Assembly: GCA_030674185.1 (NCBI GenBank)
Contig: CM060307.1
Location: forward strand, 58,801,481 to 58,865,480
Length of the DNA stretch: 64,000 nucleotides
Origin: Monoplex corrugatus
Taxonomy: Eukaryota > Mollusca > Gastropoda > Littorinimorpha > Ranellidae
Direction: 5' to 3'
How positions within the stretch are numbered: position 1 is the first letter of the stretch; each line of letters begins with the position of its first letter. Position numbers and translations under genes: made by a program. Positions 54,447 through 64,000 of the stretch are shown one piece after another. The notes under the pieces are model-generated. The model worked only from the letters and a program-made list of their open reading frames with translations. It was not told the origin of the DNA and made no database searches.

Positions 54447-55100
54447 ATGATCATCATCATCAGGTGCCTTGCTGCATGGCGTTGGCGATTATGGACTTCC
54501 ATCTGTCTCTATCTCTTGTTGCCTCAAGCATCTCTTCCACCCTCCTTGTCTTCAGCCACTCTGCAAGTCCGTCTAGTATCTTCTCCCTGGGTCTACCCGG
54601 TGCTCTCCTTCCCTCCAGTTTTCCCATTGTGACCACATGTTCCAATTCCCCTTTCCTCATAAAATGGCCTATGACTGTTGCCTGCCTTTTTCTTATCTTC
54701 TTTATGAATGATCTACTTGTGTCTGCCTCCATCAAGACTGTCTCGTTTGTTTTCTTTGCTGTCCATGGAACTTTCAACATCCTTCTTAGAAACCACATCT
54801 CGGCTGCCTTAATCTTGTTCTGGCTTTGCTTGTAACATTCAAGAACTCTCTTCCTGATGTTAATTGACAGACATTTGTTGGTAAGAATGCTTTCCATCTT
54901 CTTGAATGTTGTTTTGGCTTGGCCGATTCTGCTGGCTATTTCTGATGTGCATCTGCCGTCTGATGAAATGATCGTTCCCAGGTATTTAAACTTATCAACC
55001 TGTCTCAAGACTGTGCCGTTTGCCGTTATTTTGCATGAGGGGATTTCATGTTTTTTAATAATCACCATGACTTCAGAATATGATAAGAAGAGATAACAGA
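54447..55100 (-). pseudogene. RTE-like LINE 3' end (RT C-terminus)
   Basis: On the minus strand, codons from about 55100 read SEVMVIIKKHEIPSCKITAN, then VDKFKYLGTIISSDGRCTSE and AEMWFLRRMLKVPWTAKKTN. RKRQATVIGHFMRKGELEHV, GRRAPGRPREKILDGLAEWL and a last RWKSIIANAMQQGT with a stop near 54460 follow. This is the conserved C-terminus of RTE-type LINE reverse transcriptases. The YxDD region is absent (5'-truncated), and a segment expected between CYKQ and KIKAAEMW is missing. The 3' end carries TGATGATGATGAT, the short repeat tail typical of RTE. Intronic, same strand as the host gene. Confidence 0.85.
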
Positions 55101-55215
55101 AAGCACAGGGCAAAGGAGAAACAAAGAGGGCGACACAAAAGAGGAGAATTTTGGCACAGAATGTCTGAAAGGTGGAGATACTGTTCATACTGAAAGAGAC
55201 TCCAGCATCCCAAAT
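55080..55215. repeat. Dispersed repeat, copy 3
   Basis: AAAGGAGAAACAAAGAGGGC, TTTTGGCACAGAATGTCTGA and CTGAAAGAGACTCCAGCATC match the end of the repeat at 40930-41130 (CATTTCGTACTGAAAGAGC). Confidence 0.65.
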
Positions 55216-55383
55216 GGGGCTACAGAATTAATATGTTGATGAAAACAAGTAAATAACACAATGTCATAATTCTGATCTATTAGAGACAGTACTTACTCTA
55301 TCCATTGCAATATACTTAACAATTAATAACAAAAAACACTCAACTGCATTTAGTCAATATTTACAGTAATGACACTAATGTAT

Positions 55384-55418
<35 letters not shown>

Positions 55419-55529
55419 CCCAACCACCCACAGTTTCTATCTAGTAAAACCAATTGATACAAGGAAGTATACACACATCCCAGTATCATAAGAACATGAC
55501 ACAGCAACAATAGAAGAGAATGGCCATAC
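55216..55529. other. Intron sequence with (CA)n
   Basis: (CA)n at about 55386-55416. Otherwise unassigned intron DNA. Confidence 0.5.
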
Positions 55530-55642
55530 CCTGATTTCATATGACTGTCCACGAGCCATGGCATTTCTGGCAGCATCAAGTCCAATCTGTAGACGTCCCA
55601 GAATCTTTGGGTGGGTCTGGTTGACCATCATCACCCACTTAT
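55530..55642 (-). CDS. Third supported coding exon of the unrecognised gene
   Basis: A 113-bp exon after TTTTCAAG: two bases complete an Asp codon, then 37 codons reading KWVMMVNQTHPKILGRLQIG and LDAARNAMARGQSYEIR, ending in phase 0 before GGTATGG. The phase matches both neighbours. No family recognised. Confidence 0.86.
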
Positions 55643-56769
55643 CTTGAAAACAAACAGATCCTTGGTTATCACTCAATTAAATTAACATATATCTGAAACA
55701 GACATTCAAGTCACACCAACAATCTCATTTCAACTACATGTAATTAAAGCCACAGAAATTCATAACAAATACCTTGCAAGCCTCTCAAGCCCTAGTGTCT
55801 TATGCACTACATTCATTGTAACAGTAACAAGAGAAAACAAGAGCTTTATTCAAATTTACAAAGCAACTCTTGGTTATTTCTTAAACCATACTTCTCGTTT
55901 CAGATCATCCAAGTTTGCTTCTGTCAGACTTTTCTTCAGTTTCAGAATACAATGGCTTGCATTGTTAATTACAAACTATCATTACACTACTTACTGATTT
56001 AGGATCCTGGTATAATTATAACCTTCTTCCAAGTCTATATACCTTCTTGCCACTCTGCTATTTCTTGGATGTTTTATTTAGTCTCATAACAATTCTATCT
56101 CTTCTAATGAAATTCTGCGGACAAAACATCTTTTGCCTATTAAAAATCTTGACCTGACAAAATCATGAAAACAAACATACACAACTATCAACATCTGGAA
56201 ATACATATTTTGTTATAACTAATTTTTCAAATTATCTTCTTTTAAATGATGTATGCTGTATGGTTCTTTCCTTTTATCATAATGGTAGTCGTTGACATGC
56301 ATTTCCTTTACAAACGTCCAACTTTGGCATTTATGCTTTTGTGAAATGCTTAAGGCTCTTGTAAGATGAAGTATGAGAAAACAAATGAACAAAGCCAGCA
56401 ATGTGCCATGCATACTTGCATACAATTTATATCTGTAATTAAAAAAAGCCCTTTTCCTTTGGGGTCTTTCGTTTCAAAAACACAAATACATAAACAGCAA
56501 ACTAACCAACCAATCCCTCACACTGTACATTTTCCACACTCATTGCAAAGATCAGGAAGCCACATGTCACCAAGGGTTTTTATATTAAAAACAAAGAAAT
56601 CAAACTGAAATTTGTAAGCCCGTCAAGCTCAGCACCTAAGTTTATATTCAATACAACTCCAGTGTCCAGCATTGTATCACATGGGCAACAGCAGTAACTC
56701 GTCAAAAGTTGCCCCTTTAGCAAGGCTCTCTTTACTTATTACAAACATGTTTTAGATTTTAGTATTTAC
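55643..56769. other. Intron sequence
   Basis: AT-rich intron DNA between supported exons. No repeat or gene recognised. Confidence 0.45.
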
Positions 56770-56912
56770 CATCTTTGTAGCACAATCCACAAGCCAAGTT
56801 GCCAGAGCCCAGCCCTCGCCCAAGGTGAACAACTGGGTGAAGTACAAGAGGGCGTCTTAGTAACTCATTGCAGAATTCATTCAGCTCCTCTTTGCAATCA
56901 AAACGGTAAATT
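56770..56912 (-). CDS. Second supported coding exon of the unrecognised gene
   Basis: A 143-bp exon between TTTCAG and GTAAATAC. One base completes an Arg codon. The text reads IYRFDCKEELNEFCNELLRR, PLVLHPVVHLGRGLGSGNLA, CGLCYKD, and ends with the first base of the next Asp codon. Three cysteines near the end may be structural. No family recognised. Confidence 0.87.
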
Positions 56913-57387
56913 CTGAAACAGGGAAAGTGGAGAGAAAAAAATAAATAAATGAAAATATCATACATATACACAAGAAGAAATTATCAAATTATCTTTTTAA
57001 ATGTATGTCTGCAAATCTCTATTCCTGTTTCTAATATAACTAATAAACAGTAATTATTCATGTATACTTAAGTATTTGACATATAGTTAAAGATAGGATT
57101 TAAGTCCAATATTTTTAAAGACATCTTAGTAATCAAAGTGGACATCTCTTCATAGGCTTGCTTGAAAAATGAATGAATGCAAGCCAAGATAAATTCCCAC
57201 CAATAAATGATAACAGTAAAATGGTAGTAAAATTATTACTTGGTCCTTACATAATATATCATTTACCTATCAGTAGTATCAGTCCAAAGTTGTGACGAAA
57301 ACATTCAACAAGAACGACATTATATACATGAAATACAACAGACTATGTTACATTTCAGCACATTTTATGTCTGAACAACATGTTTAC
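56913..57387. other. Intron sequence
   Basis: AT-rich intron DNA. Nothing recognised. Confidence 0.45.
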
Positions 57388-57567
57388 CTTCTGAATGGCA
57401 CAACATTAACCATTTTGTTGACAGACACCACTTCTGTGCCCTGCTCAGTGGGCTGAACCATACGATACATAACATTGTTGTTCAGTACGACATCTGCCAG
57501 ACGAGCAAGCACGATCGCAGAGGGAAAGTCTTGTGGCTGCCCTTGCCACATTTCCATCTGCATCATT
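57388..57567 (-). CDS. First supported coding exon of the unrecognised gene (internal)
   Basis: A 180-bp exon after GTTTCAGTTTCAG. Its first base is the third base of a codon, so at least one upstream coding exon must exist. It reads MMQMEMWQGQPQDFPSAIVL, ARLADVVLNNNVMYRMVQPT and VVSVNKMVNVVPFR, and ends with two bases of an Arg codon before GTAAAC. The six exons together give 676 codons including the stop, with all five junctions in phase, which makes a chance match very unlikely. Confidence 0.86.
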
Positions 57568-58689
57568 CTGAAACTGAAACAAATATTCATACATAAAATT
57601 AAATAAATGTACTGTGTTCAACTTTTGATGCATATCTGGTTAGGGGTGGATGGATGACTTTTTCTACTTTTTATCTATTTCTGTGTTTTTCTCAGCCATG
57701 GCATTTTTATTCAAAGACAGATGCCTCTTCATTTTCAAACCCCATTTTCATCCTAAAATACTGTGACTCATGAGCGCAAATACTTTATTGCTATTAGCTG
57801 ATCTGCCAAGCTAAAATCATATTGCAATAATAATATGTAACAATACCAGGGACTATAAAACTGGCAGCAAAACAAAGCAGGTTGCACTCGAAATTCAGCC
57901 ATCTAATCTTGACTGTATGGGTCTATCAACCAAGCCAGCCAATGTGAGGACAGACTGAGAGGAAAACCAATGGGCAGTGTGGTAAAAACAGACATGAGGA
58001 TAAGCAGGTGAGGAAAGGAATGAGAACAGCCAGGCAAAGACAGTCATAGTAGACAAGTGAGAAGATAGATGAGACAGGAGAGAAAAGACAGATGAAATCA
58101 GAAGGCAAGCCATGACAAAAGACTGGTGGGGAGGACATGCAAGACAAGATGACAAGAAAAGGTTAAGACAAAACTGCTGTGGAAAACACTAGATGAGCAG
58201 GGAAAGGGAAAGACATGAGGAAAGTAAGACAGGTGAGGGCAGACAAAAAAAGACATATTGGTAATTTTCATTTTAAGCAACCTATTTCTGGATGTGTGCT
58301 TACATACATATTGTCTGGCAAACACTGTGCAGGCAGTATGGTATTACTCAACCTGCATACTCCATCTTCAGTGTGTTACCATATACCCCATCATTGAGGT
58401 AATGACAAACCTTTTACACTAAATTATAAAATTATAGTTGGGGGAGTGTGGATATTGGGCACTTTCATAGTCCCATAAACCACTAAACACTGACATGACT
58501 TATGTGAAGGGCATCAAGACACTAACAGGTCTACACATATGTTGACTTTGATGAGGAAGATCTACAGGTAAGTCAGGTGAGAAAATAGAAGTAAGAAAAA
58601 ACAGGCAAGACAAGTGAAAAAAAAAAAGACGGACTGGTGAAGAAAGATTTCACAAGAAACACCAGTGGGTCTGGGTGGGAACCAGAGCA
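57568..58689. other. Upstream intron or intergenic stretch, purine-rich part
   Basis: No exon found. 57935-58250 and 58560-58640 hold degenerate GACARRTGAGAARA-type purine repeats, giving a mirrored C/T-rich set of false frames on the minus strand. Confidence 0.45.
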
Positions 58690-59023
58690 CCAGTGTCCCG
58701 CCTCTGTCCAGACAATCATCTCCCAAGCACCTGACACCACATGATAGCCATTTCATCAAGCAAAGGAGGGCTGTCCAAGTGCTGTATGACCCATTCAGAC
58801 CCAGTCAAAAGTTACTTTGTTTACAAACTGAATGGCAAGGTGAGAAGATGACAAATCCTGGGACATAGCCATACAATGTGCACAAACCAGGTCCAACCCA
58901 GTTACTGCACCAAGAGAGAATGGGAGACCCCTCTCTTGCCTTACTCTGGGCCTTCATTTCTCTATTGGGCAGCCCCATTGCTATTGCCTTGACAGTTAGC
59001 AGCTAGAAGCTCCCCATGTTACT
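58690..59023 (+). repeat. Dispersed repeat R, copy 1 left part (split by piggyBac)
   Basis: AGACAATCATCTCCCAAGCA, CATTTCATCAAGCAAAGGAG and CTCTTGCCTTACTCTGGGCC recur at 61205-61640. The copy continues on the far side of the piggyBac element at 60980-61050 (GGGGTGTTCGAATGGCTGTG). Confidence 0.88.
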
Positions 59024-59160
59024 TTAACCCTCTAGAGCCTGAAAGTACTTCTAGACTAGGGAAAATTATTTTTCATGAAAAAACAACATTAGATACAACA
59101 AAGAAACACATATTCGGTGTTATTTTTAATTAAAGTGAAAAAATGACAAAGTTAGAAAAA

Positions 59161-59221
59161 TTATCATATATGATAAGAGCGGCTTTTGCGGTACCAAGAC
59201 CGATCTTATCATATATGATAA
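59161..59221. repeat. piggyBac left subterminal palindrome pair
   Basis: TTATCATATATGATAA at 59161-59176 and again at 59206-59221, separated by GAGCGGC...GACCGATC. Perfect 16-base palindromes, mirrored by the pair at 60533-60610. Confidence 0.9.
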
Positions 59222-59302
59222 ATTGTTTCTGGAACAGCAGTTCATTGCAGGTTTATTCAGCTAACTGTTTTCAAATTTCTAATCAATGCAGTTCATTTCT
59301 GT

Positions 59303-60352
59303 TCAAGCGTTTTTTGTGTTAGATTTCATAGTTATTTGAGCAGATGGAACTCTGCAAAGCAGTTTCTGTCCTTGTTGAAGCAAAGGTTCACTTTGCACTT
59401 TGGGCAGAACGTAGGTCAGGCTCTGGCAGTTCCTGTTTTTGCACGATGTCCTGGCGCTGTTCCATTGGGGCAGGTGGGCAACACCATCCAGACAGACATC
59501 AGGAGTGGGAACAGACTGTCTGGCAATCTTGGCTAGAGGTGGTGACGTCACACAGCCACTCGGGTGACCAACTGCATTCTTCATCAGCACCAGGGCATCA
59601 GCAATCTGGCTCTGAAAGATGCAGAGCTTTACTGGCTTGAGGTTCAGAAGCGTGCAGTGCCTCTTGTTCCATAGCCAGCTGTTAACAACAGCTACTGCGA
59701 TGGTGTGATAGAAAATGCACATGTAGAACGCCTCGACTTTAGCAGGAACTTGTAGAGGCTTGTGAGGCTGTCAAGCAGATCCACCTCACCCATAAATTTG
59801 TTGTACTCTTTGATGATGGCGGACTGGGAAATGGTGACTTCCTGCTTCTGCTTTTTGTCATATCATGATGCCTCACCTTGAGGTTCCATACCCACATAGG
59901 TAGAGACAGTGTCCACAGTCTTGTTGTCAAACCAGCGCACAGCTACACATTCGACATCAGTTCTACCTTGACATCACAGGCTTCCCTTCCTTCCTGCTTC
60001 AGCTCCTCAGACTTCAGGCTGAGGCCTTTGAACCTGTTGGCTCGAAAGGTTCCGACAAAGTAGATGGATTTGGCTTTCAAGGCTTGAATGAGAGGCAATT
60101 TGGAAAACAAGTTGTCAGCGAAGACTTTATAGTTTAAATCTCTCTGAAGACCTCGTGTCATCTTCATGACTACTCCCCTCCAAGACCAAGACCTCCAGGC
60201 GTTTCTTCTGTCCATCCACTGATCCTTGATAAACCTCAAAGTCATCTCCTGGCCTCCACTCGTCTCCACTGCTGTCAGAAGGGTCAAAATCACTCTGATC
60301 ACCAGCAACAAACCGGCAAACGTTTGTCACTGGAACTCATGTTGTCATGCTG
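59303..60352 (-). pseudogene. piggyBac transposase, missing part of the catalytic core
   Basis: The minus strand near 60330-60240 has the acidic N-terminal text DQSDFDPSDSSGDEWRPGDD typical of piggyBac proteins. Only about 40 residues later comes KVFADNLFSKLPLIQALKAK, which holds the second catalytic Asp of the family. The roughly 200 residues with the first Asp are therefore deleted. Then come VGTFRANRFKGLSL, a degraded VVRWFDNKTVDTVSTYVGME block near 59900, and the third Asp region (YNKFMGEVDLLDSL) in another frame. Next are VVNSWLWNKRH and a C-terminal Cys-rich end with SCKNRNCQSLTYVL. Several frameshifts. This copy cannot transpose itself. Confidence 0.88.
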
Positions 60353-60532
60353 AAAACAGATAAAAGATCCAAACTTTACTGACTTTTCTTTACAGATTAC
60401 ATATAATATGCAACATTCTAACAGACAAACACTAAAAAAATCATTTCTGAATCAAAGGAATCACTCAAAGCAACAATCAAAGTTAGTTTTTCTACAACTA
60501 GAAAAGGGCACTTGCGACCTTTAACGCCGCTC

Positions 60533-60610
60533 TTATCATTTCTGATAAATGACAGACGAGTTGTCTTTTCCTGAAGTTTCCACAAAGGCCGTTCTTATCA
60601 CATATGATAA
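60533..60610. repeat. piggyBac right subterminal palindrome pair
   Basis: TTATCATTTCTGATAA at 60533-60548 (preceded by GCCGCTC) and TTATCACATATGATAA at 60595-60610 (preceded by GGCCGTTC). Imperfect versions of the left pair. Confidence 0.87.
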
Positions 60611-60979
60611 ACCGTTTTTATGTCATTTTTATGACTAACATTAATCTGCTTCATACAAAATTATTATATGCTTGAAATCTACATACTGTGCATTTATTAA
60701 GCCCAATTGAAAACAAATGTGTACTCACATGTTTGTGTACCAGAAGATCAAAAACGGAGGACTGTAAGGAAGCTGGTAACTGCTAGCGGTCAGTGTAGAA
60801 AATGAAGTGTGAGGAATAATAGACACGGCGCCAGGATGTGGTGGCATGGTGTTAGTGTTGTTCTTGCCTGTCTGGAACCGGATATTCTAGGCGGATGCAT
60901 CAGGTTATCACTAAAGTTGCGCTACAGGCACTTGATTTTGGGTTTATCATATCTGTAGTGGTCGGCGCTAGAGGGTTAA

Positions 60980-61204
60980 GGGGTGTTCGAATGGCTGTGA
61001 AAATGGCCAGGCATGATGCTCTAGACACAACCCATTTTGCTGATCAGCTAGGTCTGACATGCCTCCAAAGGGATCCCAAGTTTGCTGTCTTTTTGAGCCA
61101 CCAGCAAGTCTTCTCTGTGGTCACTGGGCCTGGTTCCTTGAGATAGCAGCCAAGTTACAAGTCAAAGTTAACAAGAAACTCCTGAAGACCAGACCACCAA
61201 GGCC
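60980..61204. repeat. Dispersed repeat R, copy 1 right part, then spacer
   Basis: GGGGTGTTCGAATGGCTGTG to ATGATGCTCTAGACA matches the region after GGGGTGTTTGAACAGCC in copy 2. The remainder to 61204 is unassigned. Confidence 0.75.
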
Positions 61205-61640
61205 TCACCTTTCTTTGGACAATCACCTCCCAAAGCCACATGATAGTGATTTCATCAAGCAAAGGGGGTCTGTCAATGGCACACACACACACACACACAC
61301 ACACACCGAATGGCAAGGTGGGGAAATGGCAAACCCCGGGCGGGATATAGCCAAACAATACACACCAACCTACTACCTAGTCCAGCCCAGCTACCATATC
61401 AAGACAGAATGAAAAAAAACACTCTCTTGCCTTACTCTGGGCCTTTATCTCTCCATTGGGCAGCCTGCCCAGTTGCCAGCTCCCATAACTGCAAGCTCTG
61501 TTCCCCTTACTACAGTCTCAATAATTAGCAATCGGTAGCTCCCAATGCTGTTTTACTACAACCACTGGGGTGTTTGAACAGCCATGAAAGTGACAAGGCA
61601 TGATGCTCCAGACAGAGCCTTTTTTGCTGTTCAGTAAGTG
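61205..61640 (+). repeat. Dispersed repeat R, copy 2 (uninterrupted)
   Basis: It contains GGACAATCACCTCCCAAAGC, a (CA)n tract at 61279-61306, CTCTTGCCTTACTCTGGGCC, then AGCTCCCAATGCTGTTTTAC and GGGGTGTTTGAACAGCC. The point equal to the piggyBac insertion in copy 1 is here uninterrupted. Confidence 0.88.
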
Positions 61641-61796
61641 GGAAAAAAAAGACAGACTGAGGACAAAGACAAGTGAGATATGTTATTAGGTAAGAAAAAA
61701 TGGGTTTGATAATGAGGTAAAAAAAAAGATAGATCAGAAAAGACAGATAAAGAAAGAAAGGTGGAAAAACACAGGTAAGAAATGACAGGTAATACT
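61641..61796. repeat. Degenerate purine minisatellite
   Basis: AAAGACAGAY/AAAGATAGAT-type units like those at 57935-58250. Confidence 0.55.
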
Positions 61797-62053
61797 ATTA
61801 TTTTGACTATTCATAGTTTTTCATCATGAGAAATACCTAAGTCTGTGTGTGGCAAATACCAAGCCAAAATTCCATCAACTGCGGAAGTTACATGGCTTTA
61901 TGAGTCAAGCAGGTTTTATCATTTTAAGCTTGTTAACCAAATTAATCAACTACTGGGTTAACTGCCAAAACCATTATGACTATTCTTAGTCTTTTTGTTG
62001 TTGTTGTTTGTTTTTTGTTTTTAATCATCAGTAATACCTGGAGTCTGTATGTG

Positions 62054-62087
<34 letters not shown>

Positions 62088-62310
62088 CAAAGGCCGAATT
62101 CCAACAATTGTACAAGCTGTAATGACTCATGTAGCTTAGGCTACATAGTTACGCTCATTAAAGCAATTAATCAATTACTGAGTTAAATTACCAAAACTAC
62201 TGTGACTATTCTTTTTTTTTTTTTTTATCACTATGTATACCTGGCATCTGTGTGTGGCAATAAGAATTAAGACAGAATTCCAACTGTTTAAGTTTCTGCT
62301 TATTGGTTCA
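61797..62310. repeat. Tandem repeat, ~200-bp unit, about 2.5 copies
   Basis: Units share GTGACTATTCTT or TTGACTATTCAT, a T-rich run, AATACCTGGAGTCTGTATGT and GGCAAA..GAATTCCAAC. Starts are at about 61797, 61975 and 62200. The second unit carries a (CA)n tract at 62055-62085. Confidence 0.85.
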
Positions 62311-63454
62311 TTTTTCACAAAGATATGTTTTACATTCACAAAACAGAGGGAAATGATCACAGTTTTTCTGCCTTGTACAAGTTGTAGATTTATGTTCAAA
62401 AATTTTCAAATGTTACTATTTAAAAAATTTGCAACTTTTGTTACAGTCAACTGACAGAAAACCTTCCTAAGCCACTGGTAAGCCTGTTTTTCTCTCCTTT
62501 TTTTTTTTCTTAGTGATGTTAATTACATAATTCATTTTAAGATTTGAAATTTTTTGTCACATATCTGATCTACTATCTAGCTATAGAACCAAAACAAGTT
62601 GAACAAGTTTTCAAGTACCTCACACCTCATTACCTAGACCCGGAAGAGAGAGTGAAAATATTTATATACATGTACAGTAAATAGTTCTACAACATGCATC
62701 GTCACACATGATACACTATCAACAGAGAAGCTTGACGGGTCTGTTGTCGTTTTCCCAGGTGCTTGGAAATGAAAAAGAAACAATTCATGTCACTTCCTGC
62801 CTAAAACGGACAGACTGTGCTGTTGGCCTATAGATCTAGATCTACATCTACGCATAAGATTTTAGTGGGCCCACAACTTACAGAGATACACCGCAATTCA
62901 TATGTATGCAACAGCAGATACGCCAAGAAAGTTTCATTTCAACGTGCATGTAGCACTTGTTATCTTGTTATGGTAATATGTTCTTCAATCAAAAGCATAC
63001 ACAAACTCCACAAAGATAACAACTGCGCGACTAACATTACTGTCACCGACTCACTGTGAGTGTGACACTGACGCGCTGATAATTACACGGTAGCATTCAA
63101 ATTTCGTCTGCACTTACCTTAAACTTCAGCCAGGAAGTCTCAATTCAAACAACAAACCTAAAAGTTCCAAATTCTATTTTAACCAAAACAGTTGACAAAA
63201 TACACACCTGTCTTTCCAATGTCATCAAACAAATTTGAACAGGGTACATACAGTGACACTTCCGCAAGCAGTCGCCATATTGGGCTTAAGATAGCATATA
63301 AAATAGGTCAGACACCGGTCCCACAGGTAAACGAGCGACAACAAACTTACGGTGCACTGTTAGCTGCCAAAAGCACACTTTGAGTGATTTTTTTTTTTAT
63401 TTAAGTATCTGGGTGATTGCCGGGGAACACATGTTATAGTTTCAGCCTTTACGC
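62311..63454. other. Non-coding stretch with a possible first exon
   Basis: No coding exon is firm. The minus strand at about 63290-63200 has CCAATATGGCGACTGCTTGC, an ATG in good context. Eighteen bases after the ACT codon there is a GTATGT donor, and a TGA would follow 17 codons in if unspliced. It might be a 5' exon of the gene at 48920-57567, but intermediate exons would be needed to fix the phase. Confidence 0.3.
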
Positions 63455-63560
63455 GGCAACTTGTGTGGCTTAGTTGGTAGGACCGTGGACTCGAGTTGCG
63501 AGTTGAGTTGGTTTTAAAGTCCTACCACTTTTAGAGTATATGAGGACTAGATGAGGACTA
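63455..63560 (+). repeat. tRNA-like SINE head
   Basis: GTGTGGCTTAGTTGGTAGGA resembles a tRNA A box. GACCGTGGACTCGAG follows, and this phrase recurs at 63661. A canonical B box and cloverleaf are not present, so it is read as a SINE relic. Confidence 0.4.
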
Positions 63561-63859
63561 GCGATAAACATTTTTTTAAAAAGCCTTCAGTAATTTAAAT
63601 GCATTGTGAGAAACCGATGCTTTATTCGGTTCTCCGATCCACCCTGGATGGCAATCGAATGACCGTGGACTCGAGACTGATGTCTCGAATAAATCTCATT
63701 CAGCGCCACTGGAAAAAAAATCAATCAATAAATCCGAATCTGCCCACCTTAATGCCCCATTCTGGTGGTGTCTCAGTGCGTGCTCCATAGATCTGCTTTT
63801 CAGCCTAGCAGTTCTCCCATTTCAAGACTTTTCTGGCATATCTTAGCCTGAATGGCCTG

Positions 63860-64000
63860 TTTGCTGTCCATCTTCATGCTTCAGTCAGTAATTCTGGTGA
63901 TATTAGCTTTAGTTTTTGATAGGTCCCTCTACCTTCCTCCCCATTTCAAGACCTTGCCAGTGGATAGGGATTTTGCACCGGCTCAAAAAGTCTATCACAT
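63860..64000 (+). repeat. SINE family 2, cut by window end
   Basis: TTCTGGTGATATTAGCTTTA, ATAGGTCCCTCTACCTTCCT, CCCATTTCAAGACCTTGCCA and GTGGATAGGGATTTTGCACC follow the order seen in the 42577-42850 copy (inverted). Confidence 0.65.

Larger units (their letters stand above)
59028..60975 (-). mobile_element. piggyBac-like transposon, deleted copy
   Basis: It starts CCCTCTAGAGCC and ends GGCGCTAGAGGG, flanked by TTAA at 59024-59027 and 60976-60979. Length 1948 bp. It contains a broken transposase on the minus strand and four 16-base palindromes near its ends. The TTAA duplication and CCC...GGG ends are hallmarks of piggyBac. Confidence 0.92.

Noticed and set aside
60895..61146. 83-residue plus-strand frame spanning the piggyBac right end
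   Set aside because: It crosses the transposon boundary and repeat R, so it cannot be an ancestral coding unit, and it has no motif.
63455..63540. A functional tRNA gene
   Set aside because: Only an A-box-like start is present. A clear B box and cloverleaf pairing are not seen, and its GACCGTGGACTCGAG phrase repeats nearby, as in SINE debris.

Overview
This window is eukaryotic nuclear DNA from an animal, most likely a mollusc and probably a gastropod. The sequence shows split genes with GT-AG introns, AT-rich spacers full of (CA)n, tRNA-derived SINEs, and a mixed load of animal transposons (CR1-like and RTE-like LINEs, DIRS, Ty3/gypsy, Tc1, mariner, pogo, piggyBac). The mollusc call is an inference from that repertoire. 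There are no operons, CRISPR arrays or convincing functional tRNA/rRNA genes.

Two host genes are well supported. A single-exon, 465-residue class III GLUT/Tret1-type sugar transporter lies on the minus strand (12066-13463), with a promoter-like stretch beyond 13463. A second minus-strand gene is read as six phase-consistent coding exons between 57567 and 48920. They encode about 675 residues of a protein I do not recognise: a folded-looking N-terminal half, a basic patch and a long disordered tail ending in a possible PDZ ligand. Its 5' end is not identified and may lie in or beyond 57600-64000.

Layout. 1-10 kb: mariner and LINE relics, a ~390-bp tandem repeat, SINEs and a large (GT)/(TTGTG) microsatellite. 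10.5-11 kb: TTAA-bounded foldback repeats. 12-13.7 kb: transporter and promoter. 14.1-23.45 kb: a CR1-like LINE whose reverse transcriptase is split by a 5.4-kb DIRS retrotransposon (17.4-22.8 kb) with inverted terminal repeats and an internal complementary region. 24.3-29.6 kb: a minus-strand Ty3/gypsy element whose 3' LTR carries a 457-bp pogo-like MITE. 29.7-32.9 kb: a 3.2-kb palindrome made of two inverted Tc1 (DD34E) copies. 33-44.8 kb: microsatellites, SINEs, dispersed repeats and an RTE-like LINE relic. 44.8-48.9 kb: no supported gene. 48.9-57.6 kb: the six-exon gene, its introns loaded with SINE, LINE and foldback repeats. 59.0-61.0 kb: a piggyBac-like element with TTAA duplications inserted in a repeat whose second copy, 2 kb away, is an empty site. 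61.8-64 kb: tandem repeats and SINE fragments.

Every mobile element with a recognisable coding region is broken by frameshifts, stops or deletions. The strongest signals for follow-up are the Tc1 palindrome, the DIRS junction structure, the nested TTAA foldbacks, the piggyBac subterminal palindromes, and a 33-nt partial exon duplication that could act as an in-frame microexon.
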